Source: Elainella sp. Prado103
GTDB taxonomy: Bacteria; Cyanobacteriota; Cyanobacteriia; Elainellales; Elainellaceae
Reading direction: 5' to 3'
Assembly: GCA_025454395.1 (NCBI GenBank)
Contig: JALOOM010000003.1
Coordinates: forward strand, 124,001-188,000
Length of the DNA: 64,000 nucleotides
The first letter of the stretch is position 1. Each line of letters starts with the position of its first letter. Below are positions 8,398 through 17,831 of this stretch, in pieces. Under the pieces are notes generated by a model. That model had not been told where the DNA came from. It saw nothing but the letters and a program-made list of their open reading frames with translations, and searched no databases. The translations under genes and the position numbers were made by a program.

Positions 8398-10806
8398 TTA
8401 GCACACTGCCTGGGATGCAGGCATACAAACATTTAGCATTAATGCCTGCCGGAGTTTAGTAACATTTGCTTGGGCTTTTTGCGCATTCGCTTTGTTGCCA
8501 CGAACCCAGAAAAATTGGGCTGCCAGTTCAAAATCGGCGATCGCTTCTGGCAGATTTTCTAGCTTTTGCCAAGTCAGTCCTCGATAGTAGTAAGCAACAG
8601 GTGAATCTGGCGCAAATCGAATTGCATCACTCAGATCTGTCAGTGCTGCCGAGTAGTTTTCTAGCTTCTGCTGAGCGATCCCGCGATAAAAATAGGCAAT
8701 GGCGTAGGCAGGATAGACTTGCAAGGCCTGAGTGTAGTCATCGATCGCCTCACGATAATCTCCTTGTTCAGCCCGAATGAACCCGCGATTGCAATAAGGT
8801 GTGGGCTGCTGAGGATTGATCTGGATGGCTTCGGCAAAGTCGGTCAGGGCACTGGTGAGATCGCCGAGATCGTAATGAGCCAATCCGCGGTGGTTATAAG
8901 CGATCGCATCATCGGGATAAAAGCGGAGGATATGGGTAAAATCTGTGATTGCGCCTGTTTTGTCACCCAAATCATACCGAGTCACAGCCCGGTTCCAATA
9001 GGAAGTCAAATCATCATCGGCCAGAGTAGAGTCGTCAAATCTCCGAATTAATCGTTGGATGACGCTGGGATCGGTGGTTTTGAGTTTGAGCTGAAGTTCC
9101 GAAAATGGAGTGGTGGTTTGCAGCGCATCGGTAATTCCCAGCACCGCAAAGCTTTGATCAGAGACGAGAAAGTTTTCGCTGGTGCCCAAAATTTTGAACT
9201 GAAATTGCTGCGGGTAACGGCGTTTGAGTTGTAAAAGTTTTTGTAAGGTCTCTTGCACTAAACTGCGCTGATTAAAGTCACTCATCCAGCCCCGTTGCAT
9301 TTTGCTTAACCAGCGTTCTTCGTTGCGATCCGACAGATAGCACCAACCAATCTCTAATTGGCGTTTCTGTTGCAGGAAGGCATCCAATTTTTGGCATAAA
9401 GATGTATCTAATCGGCAGCGATCGGCCCAAGGCCAGATCAAAATCAACCGTTGTTGGGTGATTTCAAGGGCTTGTTCCAAAACAGCGCGGCTGCCGGTTG
9501 ACCCAGAAATGGCTTCCGATTCAGTCGGGGCAAAATCAAAAATGAGCTCTGACTGGGGTATCACCGCCGAGGTTTCTACTTGAGCCTGTAACGGTGGTGA
9601 GGAATTTTGCCAAGCTGGAATCATTCCTTCGGAGCGGGGGGCTGCGGAGTGGGGGAAGCGTTGGGCCAATTCTCCCAACTGACGCTGTAAGGCGACCATA
9701 TCGAGCAGATGAAACTGCCCTACTTGATCCCGTAATTGCTGCTGTTGCTGAGTCAGATGCTCGGATAGTTCTTGAATTTGCTGTATTTGAGCCTGTAAGG
9801 TTTCAAAGTAGTGAATCGTGATTTCCTGTAACTCTGGATAGACGGTAGTACCGATCGATCCCTCTGCCAATTCTCGATCGCCAAATCCAGAGATCCGAAC
9901 AGGGGGATCTTTCACCTCCCGCAGAAAGTCTGGAGCAGCTTCTAAGGGGCGCGGCAAATCGCTGAGGCTACGCTTGAAGTTGAGAGCAGCGGTTTCAATC
10001 GCGACAATCGACTGTTTCAGTGTTTCTTGTTGCTGTCGCAATTCGCTCATGTTGCCCATGAGGCTGCTCAGATCCCGTCTGGGAACGAGATCGGCCACAA
10101 TTTTGATCAGTTCAGAGACTTCTTGTTTTAACGAGGTTAAATCGACGGGGGGCGGGAGTTTGCTGAACTGGCGATCGAGACGAGTGATATGTTCCTGCAA
10201 AATAGATAAGTTGGGCTTGGTCTGATGAGCCAGATTCTCCAGATTGGTTTGTAGAGTTGCGACACTGAGTTTCAACTGTTCGACCGTGGTTCGCACACTA
10301 TCAGTCCGGACTTGAGCCGAGAGATTACCGACATCGGCACCAAGGTGATTAACCGTCTCCATCAAGTCATTGCAACGCCCCATTAACTGCCGCACTTCTT
10401 GTCGAACTGCCCCTAACCCCTGTTGCTCGATCGCTGCTAACCGCTGATGTACACCCTGTTTAAGGGTTGAAACCTCGTGGTAAACCTTGTCGGACAGTTC
10501 CTGATTCTTGACTAAGAGATTACGGTTAATCCGATTAATACTTTCTGACGTGGGCAACGAAGCCATTTGATGGTGCAGCCGATCCAACTGGAGCGCGAGG
10601 TATTGATCGGTTTCCGAAAAGGTCGAATTTTGACGTTCATTGAGCTGCGTCAGTTTGCGGCGGTGCAAAATTCCCAGCACAACCAGTAGGGAGAGGGGAG
10701 CGGTCGTATAAAAGATTTGCTGCAAAATGATCGATGCAACTGATCCAGCCCCTAAGCCGACGAGCGACACATTTTCCAGGGCATTCAGCCAGGAATTCTT
10801 TTTCAT
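8398..10806 (-). CDS. Membrane-anchored coiled-coil protein with degenerate PLD-like domain and C-terminal TPR repeats
   Basis: An 802-residue protein. Residues about 10-45 form one or two membrane helices (VSLVGLGAGSVASIIL and LSLLVVLGI). Residues about 60-390 are long Gln/Leu-rich coiled coil. Residues about 430-580 resemble a phospholipase D-like fold (RLILIWPWADR early, TSENFLVSDQSFAVLG late), but His and Lys of the HxKxxxxD motif are missing, so catalysis is unlikely. Residues about 600-780 hold at least five TPR units (YNHRGLAHYDLGD, YCNRGFIRAEQGD, YFYRGIAQQKLEN, YYYRGLTWQKLEN). It probably serves as a scaffold; the partner is unknown. Confidence 0.8.
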   Translation of the reverse strand: MKKNSWLNALENVSLVGLGAGSVASIILQQIFYTTAPLSLLVVLGILHRRKLTQLNERQNSTFSETDQYLALQLDRLHHQMASLPTSESINRINRNLLVKNQELSDKVYHEVSTLKQGVHQRLAAIEQQGLGAVRQEVRQLMGRCNDLMETVNHLGADVGNLSAQVRTDSVRTTVEQLKLSVATLQTNLENLAHQTKPNLSILQEHITRLDRQFSKLPPPVDLTSLKQEVSELIKIVADLVPRRDLSSLMGNMSELRQQQETLKQSIVAIETAALNFKRSLSDLPRPLEAAPDFLREVKDPPVRISGFGDRELAEGSIGTTVYPELQEITIHYFETLQAQIQQIQELSEHLTQQQQQLRDQVGQFHLLDMVALQRQLGELAQRFPHSAAPRSEGMIPAWQNSSPPLQAQVETSAVIPQSELIFDFAPTESEAISGSTGSRAVLEQALEITQQRLILIWPWADRCRLDTSLCQKLDAFLQQKRQLEIGWCYLSDRNEERWLSKMQRGWMSDFNQRSLVQETLQKLLQLKRRYPQQFQFKILGTSENFLVSDQSFAVLGITDALQTTTPFSELQLKLKTTDPSVIQRLIRRFDDSTLADDDLTSYWNRAVTRYDLGDKTGAITDFTHILRFYPDDAIAYNHRGLAHYDLGDLTSALTDFAEAIQINPQQPTPYCNRGFIRAEQGDYREAIDDYTQALQVYPAYAIAYFYRGIAQQKLENYSAALTDLSDAIRFAPDSPVAYYYRGLTWQKLENLPEAIADFELAAQFFWVRGNKANAQKAQANVTKLRQALMLNVCMPASQAVC

Positions 10807-10941
10807 GTTAGATGACAGCTTGCATTCAACAGTTTCCAGAGGAGAAAGAGCGATCGATACCGATAGGACAGGGGCATATATTCTTCTTACGACCGTTCCC
10901 TAATTCGTCAGGAAATCCATTGGCAAAGCCCAGAAAGCACA

Positions 10942-10977
10942 AACGCGGAGCCATCCTCTAGCAGGACACTCCGCGTT
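10942..10977 (-). terminator. Hairpin downstream of infB
   Basis: AACGCGGAG (10942-10950) pairs perfectly with CTCCGCGTT (10969-10977), with a smaller TCCT/AGGA stem inside the loop. It lies 108 nt after the infB stop. There is no clear T-run on the minus strand, so termination is inferred from position and stem strength. Confidence 0.4.
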
Positions 10978-11084
10978 GATTGACGGTATGCAGTTGATGG
11001 GATTTAACTCAAGCAGATGGCTGATCGAAGGCGATCACAGCAGCAATCACCACCGATCGATCGGAAAGCCCAAGTCAGAGGAGC

Positions 11085-14000
11085 TTAAGCAGATAGGGTA
11101 CGGCGCTTCGAGATCAAGCGGAAGACCTCAATAATGTCTCCGGTTTCCCAATCTTTGAAACTATCCACCCCAATGCCGCATTCATACCCTGCATTGACTT
11201 CACGGGTATCTTCCTTCATCCGCTTCAGCGAGTCCAGATTACCCTCATGCAGGACAGTTCCACCTCGTAACACGCGCACCCGGCTATTCCGAATCACCTT
11301 GCCAGACAGAATATAACAGCCAGCCACTGCGCCTCGACCGATCGTGAACACAGCCCGGACTTCAGCCTGACCGAGTGGTTCTTCCACCATTTCGGGCTCT
11401 AGCAAGCCTTCCATTGCGCCTTGGATGTCCTCCAGCAACTTGTAGATGATGTTGTAATCTCGCACATCTACACCTGCTTCATCGGCTGCCTGACGAGCAC
11501 CGCTCGCAAAAGTGGTGTTAAATCCAACAATGACGGCACTGCTGGCGGCAGCCAAATCCACATCAGTTTCGGTAATTTCACCCGGAGCAGCAAGCAACAC
11601 TCGCACTTGCACTTCTTTTTGCGGCAACTGCTGCAACGATCCCAAAATGGCTTCGACTGAACCCTGGACATCGGCCTTCAAGATCAGGTTTAGCTCCTTG
11701 AGTTCACCTTCCTGAGCCTGAGCAGACAGGGTATTCAGGCTGACTCGGCGCGAAGCCATAGCTTGCTGAAGACGAGATTGGCGCTGTTGATCGCTCCGAT
11801 TAGAGGCGATCGAGCGGGCTTCTTTCTCATCTCGGTAAACTTCAAACTCGTCCCCGGCGGCTGGCACATCGCTCAGACCCAAAACCTCCACAGCGAAGGA
11901 CGGGGTAGCAACATCGACTCGCTTGCCGCGATCGTCCACCATGGCACGAACTTTACCGAATACAGAACCCGCAACCAGCACATCACCGACTCGGAGGGTG
12001 CCATTTTGCACAATCAGCGAAGCAACCGGGCCTTTAGCCTTATCGAGGTGAGCTTCAATCACCGTGCCTTTAGCAGGACGATCGGGGTTGGCATAGAGAT
12101 CTTCCACCTCAGCCACGAGCAACAACATCTCTAGGAGAGAGTCAAGATTATCTCCCTTGATCGCGCTGACGGGCACCATAATCGTGTCACCGCCCCATTC
12201 CTCCGCGACAAGCCCATATTCTGTTAGCTCCTGCTTAACCCGATCGGGCTGTGCTTCTTCTTTATCAACCTTATTGATTGCCACAACAATCGGTACACCT
12301 GCCGCTTTGGCATGGCTGATTGCTTCCACGGTTTGGGGCCGCACACCGTCATCGGCAGCAACAACCAGCACCGCGATATCCGTCACCCTTGCCCCTCTAG
12401 CCCGCATAGCAGTAAAGGCTTCGTGACCTGGGGTATCCAGAAAGACCACTTGCTGTTCCTTTCCATTGTGCTCCACATCAACGTGGTAAGCCCCAATGTG
12501 CTGGGTAATGCCCCCTGCTTCACCTTGAGCCACTTTGGTTTTGCGAATCGAATCCAGCAGAGTTGTTTTGCCGTGATCGACGTGGCCCATAATTGTCACA
12601 ACCGGTGGGCGAGGCTGGAGATTTTCCAGATCGGCAGCATCCAGCATTTCAGTGACTTTACGGGCCTCAGCTTCCACCTCAGCCGTTTCCACCAAGATGC
12701 CATATTCTTCAGCAACAATTGTGGCAGTGGGAATATCCAGGATCTGGTTGATGTTGGCGGCAATGCCTTTACTGAACAACTGGCGAATTAGCTCAGTTTC
12801 AGGAACAGCCAATTCTTCCGCCAAATCATGCACCGAAATACCTGATCGCAAAACGATCATTTCCGGTCGCTGTTTGACCTCTTCCTGCCGACGCTCACGC
12901 CGGTTAGAACGCGAGGACTCGCCCGATCGCTTCGTTTTCGGAGGAGCAGGAGAAGTCACTGGTTTGGATTGAGAGCGACTCTTTTGCTTCGGTGGACGGG
13001 CTAAAGACAGACTCACTTGCACGGGTGCATCTTCATCATCTGTCTCCTCTTCTTCTAGAACTTCGTCTAGATCAATGATGTCGATATCTTCGTCATCTTC
13101 AATCAACGGCTGTGAGCGACGTTTTGTCTTCACACCCGCTTTTGCTGCTTTTTCTTCCTCTTCCTCTTCCTCCCAGGTTTTACCCCGTTTAGGAGGACGC
13201 GGCAAGGTAGGACGGCGGAGTTCAGTATCAATCCCTCCGATCGCAGCAGTTCCAGGTTGAGTGGTTGTAGCCGTTGATTCAGAGGTGGCCTCAGCAGTTG
13301 GGCGAACGGGCTTGCGACGCAGTTCAATCACCGGCTTCGGCTTGAGAGCAGGTTCACTCGCTGCTGCCGGTTCAGCACGACGGGGCGGCTGCTTGGACAC
13401 CGGAGGCTCTGAAACTCGATCGGCACCGCGTTCCCCTTCCCGAGCCGGAGCATCTTGTTTCGCCCGCCTGAGAATTGGCCGACTCACCGAAGAGGAGGTT
13501 GGCGCAGGAGGAGGGGCAGGGGGAGCAGGAGCCACCAATGGGGCAACTGGGCGAGGAGGAGGAGCCGCCAGTTCAATGGTTTCCCGTTTGTTGCCTGTTG
13601 ACTCTGCTCCTATGGATTCTGGGGTGCTAGAGGGTACCTGATCAACAGGTGCGGTTACTTCTGTCTCAAGGGTGGCTGACTCTGCCACGAGTTCTGATTC
13701 CACTTCCGACTGAATTGGAGGGGGTAGCAGTGATTCCGTGGCGCGCTGAGGAGGAACTGCCTCGACCCCAGAAGTTATCTCTCCGCTCGGCTCGGCTGGT
13801 AGACTGCCATTCGTATCTGCTTCTGAAGTTAAGACGCGAGCCGGTGCCTCTGGTTTACTGGGTTGGGCAGCAGGTTTGATGGGTGCTGGAGTCGGAGACT
13901 TAGTTTCCGCTGTGTCAGGGCGCTTGGGCGGCTCAACTAGAGGGCGGTTTTTACGAATTTCAAGGATTTGTTGCTTTTTCACAGGCGGTTGCGAATTCGC

Positions 14001-14225
14001 TTGCTTAGAAACAGCAGGGGCATGAGATGAAACAGCCTTGGCAGGAAGACTGCTACTGACATACTTCTCGGCAGCACTACGGATACGAGATGCCTCTGCC
14101 TCTGTAATGGTACTACTATGACTTTTAACCGAAATGTTGAGCTGATCGCAAACTGCCAGAATGTCTCTGTTATCCAAATTTAATTCCTTTGACAACTCGT
14201 ATATTCTCACTTTGCCGTTGTTCAT
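11085..14225 (-). CDS. infB: Translation initiation factor IF-2
   Basis: A 1046-residue IF-2, the GTPase that delivers fMet-tRNA to the 30S subunit and promotes subunit joining. The N-terminus ([19 protein letters not shown]) is the IF2 N-domain. It is followed by about 400 residues of Pro/Ala/Glu-rich linker, typical of cyanobacteria and the cause of its length. A second IF2-N domain ([17 protein letters not shown]) precedes the GTPase domain: GHVDHGKTT at about 545, DTPGHEAF, and NKVD at about 650. Domains II-IV complete the C-terminus. It is the last gene of the rimP-nusA-ylxR-infB cluster, but a 507-nt gap separates it from ylxR, so it probably has its own promoter. Confidence 0.97.
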   Translation of the reverse strand: MNNGKVRIYELSKELNLDNRDILAVCDQLNISVKSHSSTITEAEASRIRSAAEKYVSSSLPAKAVSSHAPAVSKQANSQPPVKKQQILEIRKNRPLVEPPKRPDTAETKSPTPAPIKPAAQPSKPEAPARVLTSEADTNGSLPAEPSGEITSGVEAVPPQRATESLLPPPIQSEVESELVAESATLETEVTAPVDQVPSSTPESIGAESTGNKRETIELAAPPPRPVAPLVAPAPPAPPPAPTSSSVSRPILRRAKQDAPAREGERGADRVSEPPVSKQPPRRAEPAAASEPALKPKPVIELRRKPVRPTAEATSESTATTTQPGTAAIGGIDTELRRPTLPRPPKRGKTWEEEEEEEKAAKAGVKTKRRSQPLIEDDEDIDIIDLDEVLEEEETDDEDAPVQVSLSLARPPKQKSRSQSKPVTSPAPPKTKRSGESSRSNRRERRQEEVKQRPEMIVLRSGISVHDLAEELAVPETELIRQLFSKGIAANINQILDIPTATIVAEEYGILVETAEVEAEARKVTEMLDAADLENLQPRPPVVTIMGHVDHGKTTLLDSIRKTKVAQGEAGGITQHIGAYHVDVEHNGKEQQVVFLDTPGHEAFTAMRARGARVTDIAVLVVAADDGVRPQTVEAISHAKAAGVPIVVAINKVDKEEAQPDRVKQELTEYGLVAEEWGGDTIMVPVSAIKGDNLDSLLEMLLLVAEVEDLYANPDRPAKGTVIEAHLDKAKGPVASLIVQNGTLRVGDVLVAGSVFGKVRAMVDDRGKRVDVATPSFAVEVLGLSDVPAAGDEFEVYRDEKEARSIASNRSDQQRQSRLQQAMASRRVSLNTLSAQAQEGELKELNLILKADVQGSVEAILGSLQQLPQKEVQVRVLLAAPGEITETDVDLAAASSAVIVGFNTTFASGARQAADEAGVDVRDYNIIYKLLEDIQGAMEGLLEPEMVEEPLGQAEVRAVFTIGRGAVAGCYILSGKVIRNSRVRVLRGGTVLHEGNLDSLKRMKEDTREVNAGYECGIGVDSFKDWETGDIIEVFRLISKRRTLSA

Positions 14226-14732
14226 CCACTATCCCCTCTGCGTCCCGATCGATTTTACATATTGACCTACTGCTTTTTCTGAAAGTACATCTGGACTGGC
14301 ACTAAACTAGCTGATCTTAAGTTTTATGTAACTTCCCAGAATAACCACATGAGCAGAAAACTCAATTTGATGCTGTTTGATACTTCAAGACTGTTTGATA
14401 TCTCAAGATTGACTGCTTGCAGAATTTTTGCAGATTTTTTGCAGAATTGCCGGTGTTTGATCTCTACTTTCTTGCTGAAGACTTTCTTGCTGAAGCTCGT
14501 GCCGAGGCTACGGAACCTAGGGGGCATTCGACATACAGGCTGCTTCCAAACAACCTGACGATGTTGCCAATCATGCCTGACCTGGAAGCCGTGAAAGCGA
14601 CTTTTGGGTGAAAGCAACCTCTGGGGGTAATTTCAAGCCAATTTAGATACAGTGACCTTGCCTTTTCACCTCGATCTTAGCTTGCTCAATTGACCTCCTG
14701 CTGCTTTTGTCGCCGTATTCTGCATGTTTTTT
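14226..14732. other. 507-nt non-coding gap between ylxR and infB
   Basis: No gene is supported on either strand; several short frames overlap each other without ribosome binding sites. A two-copy duplication of TTTCTTGCTGAAG lies near 14467-14496. The gap presumably carries the infB promoter and leader. Confidence 0.5.
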
Positions 14733-15020
14733 CTAATTTTTGCCTCGCTGCTCGGCTGAACTGGATTGCTTTGATGGAGATAGGCGCTGACCCAGGGTTT
14801 GATAAAGCGCTGTTGGGACAGCAACCCGGAGCGATCGACCAATTCGATCCTTCTTTTGCGCTAGCTGTAGGCAATCCTGAGATGGGCACAAATACGCTGA
14901 TCGCCCCATACCCTGATCTAATTGTACTTCCTGAGACGGAAATACTCTTACTACTCGCCAAAAAGCAGACTTGTGATCCACTTTACGGCAGCTCACACAG
15001 CGACGGTAGTTAGGATGCAT
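14733..15020 (-). CDS. ylxR: YlxR family RNA-binding protein (DUF448)
   Basis: A 95-residue protein with the YlxR signature: MHPNYRRCVSCRKV at the N-terminus (for RxCxxC), then FWRVVRV, the GRSAYLCPSQDCLQLAQKK loop and a basic helix. YlxR (RnpM in Bacillus) is a small RNA-binding protein linked to RNase P. The frame is open for 23 more codons upstream, but the family begins at this Met. It lies between nusA and infB, its conserved place. The C-terminal tail (SPSKQSSSAEQRGKN) is disordered. Confidence 0.88.
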   Translation of the reverse strand: MHPNYRRCVSCRKVDHKSAFWRVVRVFPSQEVQLDQGMGRSAYLCPSQDCLQLAQKKDRIGRSLRVAVPTALYQTLGQRLSPSKQSSSAEQRGKN

Positions 15021-15258
15021 GGGTTGCTCACTAGCAAGGACAGAGACAGAACATTGAGTTTGGCACATTGAGCTGAGCAGTGCTACCAAGCCAGTCTTTT
15101 AGCGTAAAGCTTCTTGGCACAGATACTCGGAGAATCGTCAAGGAACCTGGACAAAGCTCTATAGAATTTTCGATCGGTTTGGGATTGCTTTTTTCTCGAT
15201 CGGGAGACGATAGGATCTAGGTCGCAGCTCCCTCGCTCCTTTTAGATCCTATTAAATC

Positions 15259-16836
15259 CTACGGACGTTGAACGGCCGCACTCAAGCCAGTCCCAAACCC
15301 ATCCTCTCCTGTGCCTTGGCTGCGATACGCTGCCTGAATCGCTTCCGCGTCAGCTAGCTCAGACTCAGCAGTAGCCAGTGATTCTGCTTCCAGCTCCTCT
15401 AACTCATCCAAATTCTCGTCATCTAATTCTTCTGCCTCTAGTTCCTCATCCTCCAGCTCATCTTCGAGTTCTTCGTCTTCCAGCTCTTCGTCTTCTAGCT
15501 CTTCGTCTTCGAGTTCTTCGTCTTCCAGCTCTTCGTCTTCCAGCTCTTCGTCTTCCAGCTCTGCCTCTAGCTCCTCAGCTTCCAGTTCGTCTTCGAGTTC
15601 TTCTTCCTCAAATTCCTCTTCAAACTCTTCCTCCGCTAAAGCGGCCTCACGAGCTAGGCGGCGTTCCTCAGCCAGAGCTTCCATCTTGCGAGTTTCTGCT
15701 TCGTAATCATACTTGGCAGAATCCTTAATATCGATCTTCCAACCCGTTAACCGGGCGGCCAGTCGCACATTTTGGCCTTCTTTACCGATCGCCAGGCTAA
15801 GCTGATCTTCCGGTACCAAGACATGGGCTTGCCGTTCATCGGGGTTGATCAACCGCACTTCTTGAACGCGAGCTGGGCTGAGGGCATTGGCAATATAGGT
15901 GGCTGGATCAGGAGACCAGCGAATCACATCAATTTTCTCGCCACGCAGCTCATTGACGACCACTTGAATCCGCGAACCTCTGGCCCCAATGCAGGCTCCT
16001 ACCGGATCAACATCTCGCTCTAGCGTGTCAACAGCAATTTTGGTACGGGGCCCAACCGATCGAGAAGGGGGATTGGCTTCTCGCGCTACCGCCACAATAC
16101 GCACAATTTCGTCTTCAATTTCGGGGACTTCCGTGGCAAATAAATCTACCACTAGCCCAGCATCGGCACGCGATACCAGCAGTTGGGGCCCACGGTGGGA
16201 GCCTTCCAAAACCTTTTTCAGAAAAACTTTAAATGTGGCATTGGCTCGGTAATTATCATTGGGCAGTTGGTCGCGCTTTGGCAGTTCCGCCTCGACCTCA
16301 GGTTGACCAAACCCACTGGTGATTGCCATAACCACCGACTGACGTTCAAACCGCAGGACTCTGGCTTGAAGAACAGTGCCCTCTAGTTCTTGGAATTCTT
16401 CCTGAATCAACTTGCGCTGCTGATCCCGCAGCTTTTGGGCTAAGACCTGTTTCGTTTGGATCGCAGCCATCCGCCCAAACTCGCCTTGATCCGGGGTCAC
16501 ATCCAGGACTACGGTGTCTCCCAACTGGGCTTCATCGGCTACTTCTTGCACCTCAATCAGAGAAATTTGGTGATCAGGATTACTGACGGCCTCTACGATC
16601 GTTTTAGTGGCTAAAACCCGAAACCCTTCATCTTCGACATCTAGCTCCACTTCAAAGTTACTGAAATATTCATCATCAAAATTGGCGGCATCCGGTCGAT
16701 GCGTGCGTCGATAACGCTCATAACCTTTCAACAGCGCTTCACGCAAAGCAGCTTGAACCGCATGTTTGGGGAGATTGCGTTCGCGGCTAATGTTATCGAT
16801 CATGTCCTGTAGACCAGGCAAAGTAACCATTGACAT
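15259..16836 (-). CDS. nusA: Transcription termination/antitermination factor NusA
   Basis: A 525-residue NusA: N-terminal RNA polymerase-binding domain (MSMVTLPGLQDMIDNISRER), S1 domain (about 130-200), and KH1 and KH2 domains (DPVGACIGARGSRIQVVVNELRG and LSLAIGKEGQNVRLAARLTG). After KH2 the protein continues into about 100 residues of almost pure Glu/Asp/Leu (repeats of EELED) instead of the enterobacterial AR domains. The start at 16836 is chosen because AAGGAGG lies just before it; the alternative TTG at 16854 would place that ribosome binding site inside the gene. It is the second gene after rimP. Confidence 0.95.
   Translation of the reverse strand: MSMVTLPGLQDMIDNISRERNLPKHAVQAALREALLKGYERYRRTHRPDAANFDDEYFSNFEVELDVEDEGFRVLATKTIVEAVSNPDHQISLIEVQEVADEAQLGDTVVLDVTPDQGEFGRMAAIQTKQVLAQKLRDQQRKLIQEEFQELEGTVLQARVLRFERQSVVMAITSGFGQPEVEAELPKRDQLPNDNYRANATFKVFLKKVLEGSHRGPQLLVSRADAGLVVDLFATEVPEIEDEIVRIVAVAREANPPSRSVGPRTKIAVDTLERDVDPVGACIGARGSRIQVVVNELRGEKIDVIRWSPDPATYIANALSPARVQEVRLINPDERQAHVLVPEDQLSLAIGKEGQNVRLAARLTGWKIDIKDSAKYDYEAETRKMEALAEERRLAREAALAEEEFEEEFEEEELEDELEAEELEAELEDEELEDEELEDEELEDEELEDEELEDEELEDELEDEELEAEELDDENLDELEELEAESLATAESELADAEAIQAAYRSQGTGEDGFGTGLSAAVQRP
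15412..15645. repeat. In-frame acidic repeat in nusA
   Basis: On the minus strand the unit GAAGAGCTGGAAGAC and variants encode EELED about eight times in a row, flanked by less regular Glu/Asp-rich sequence. The 15-nt unit keeps the reading frame, so copy number can vary without frameshift. Confidence 0.8.
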
Positions 16837-17039
16837 CGGAGGAGCCTCCTTCAAATTTTCAGTTTTTCGTAGAATTGGGGGTTTGCAGCGCCAATTATCC
16901 TGTCAGTCTGTTTATCCTGTCAGTCCGTCACCTGATCATCCCGTTCCAGACGAGCCATCCAACTGGCAATCAGAACCTGATCGGCGGTACCGGAGGGTTC
17001 TACAACTTAGCCTCATATCGGTTGGTTAAGGATCCAGAC

Positions 17040-17501
17040 TCAAACCCGATCGACCAATTGAACTCGGTCAATCACATGACGCGGAATCTGGATCGTTCGC
17101 CCTTTTTGGCTGAGATAGAGTGCGGTTTCATCGCGGCGAATCAGTTGTCCTGTCCAGGCCGTTTGCCCATCATGGGGCTCAGTGGTGGTTACCGTGATCG
17201 GAAAACCTTTAAACGAAATGAATTCTCGATCGGTGGACAGGGAACGAGAGATACCCGGACTAGACACTTCCAAGATATAAGCATCTGGAATCAAATCGGC
17301 AGCATCCAGGGCAGCTTCTAAAGCACGGCTCATCCGCTCACAGTCATCTAAGCCCGTATCCTGCGTTAAGTTACGAATGTCTACTCGCAACACCGGTGGA
17401 TGCTGGTTGGTATGAAATACCGCACCCACTACATTCAAGCCAAGGGCATCTGCTACGGGAGCAGCTAGCTCAATAATTGGTGGAATGAGCGGGTGAGTCA
17501 T
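17040..17501 (-). CDS. rimP: Ribosome maturation factor RimP
   Basis: A 153-residue RimP, needed for 30S subunit assembly. The N-terminal domain ([40 protein letters not shown]) and the conserved [15 protein letters not shown] and [14 protein letters not shown] segments are clear. The ATG at 17501 matches the family N-terminus; a TTG three codons upstream is possible. It is first in the rimP-nusA-ylxR-infB cluster, 203 nt ahead of nusA. Confidence 0.94.
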   Translation of the reverse strand: MTHPLIPPIIELAAPVADALGLNVVGAVFHTNQHPPVLRVDIRNLTQDTGLDDCERMSRALEAALDAADLIPDAYILEVSSPGISRSLSTDREFISFKGFPITVTTTEPHDGQTAWTGQLIRRDETALYLSQKGRTIQIPRHVIDRVQLVDRV

Positions 17502-17600
17502 CGTTCTCAAGAGTCAGATGAAAGAATAAACAGTAAATTGTGAGATACGGTGTGCAAGCAAGCGAGTGCTCTGGTGCAGGCAGCTAAGCCGCTAAGAATT

Positions 17601-17625
17601 AAAAAAAGTGGGTATTGCCCCACTT
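17601..17625 (-). terminator. Rho-independent terminator of the 17832-19280 membrane protein gene
   Basis: On the minus strand AAGTGGG (17625-17619) pairs with CCCACTT (17612-17606) around a six-base loop and is followed directly by a T-run (the A-run 17601-17607 on the plus strand). It separates the upstream membrane protein gene from rimP. Confidence 0.8.
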
Positions 17626-17738
17626 CCAGTGAAATGATGTCATCACACCGGCAGGAGAAAGGTTACCCTCCTGCTAAGCACAAGTTTAGCGTATTCATTT
17701 CAGATTGGTGTTTCAGATTGTGGATTTGCTGGGTGCTT

Positions 17739-17792
17739 GAACCTTTAGTTAGTGAACCTTTAGTTAGTGAACCTTTAGTTAGTGAACCTTTA
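17739..17792. repeat. 15-nt tandem repeat, 3.6 copies
   Basis: Three perfect copies of GAACCTTTAGTTAGT and a partial fourth, in the spacer (17502-17831) between rimP and the membrane protein gene, 40 nt from the latter's stop codon. Confidence 0.9.
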
Positions 17793-17831
17793 TTAGATTG
17801 TCTAAATCGGCAACGGGTCGATCGGTCACTT

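Noticed and set aside
12312-12791. 159-codon open frame antisense to infB
   Set aside because: Shadow of the G+C-biased codon positions of infB; no ribosome binding site.
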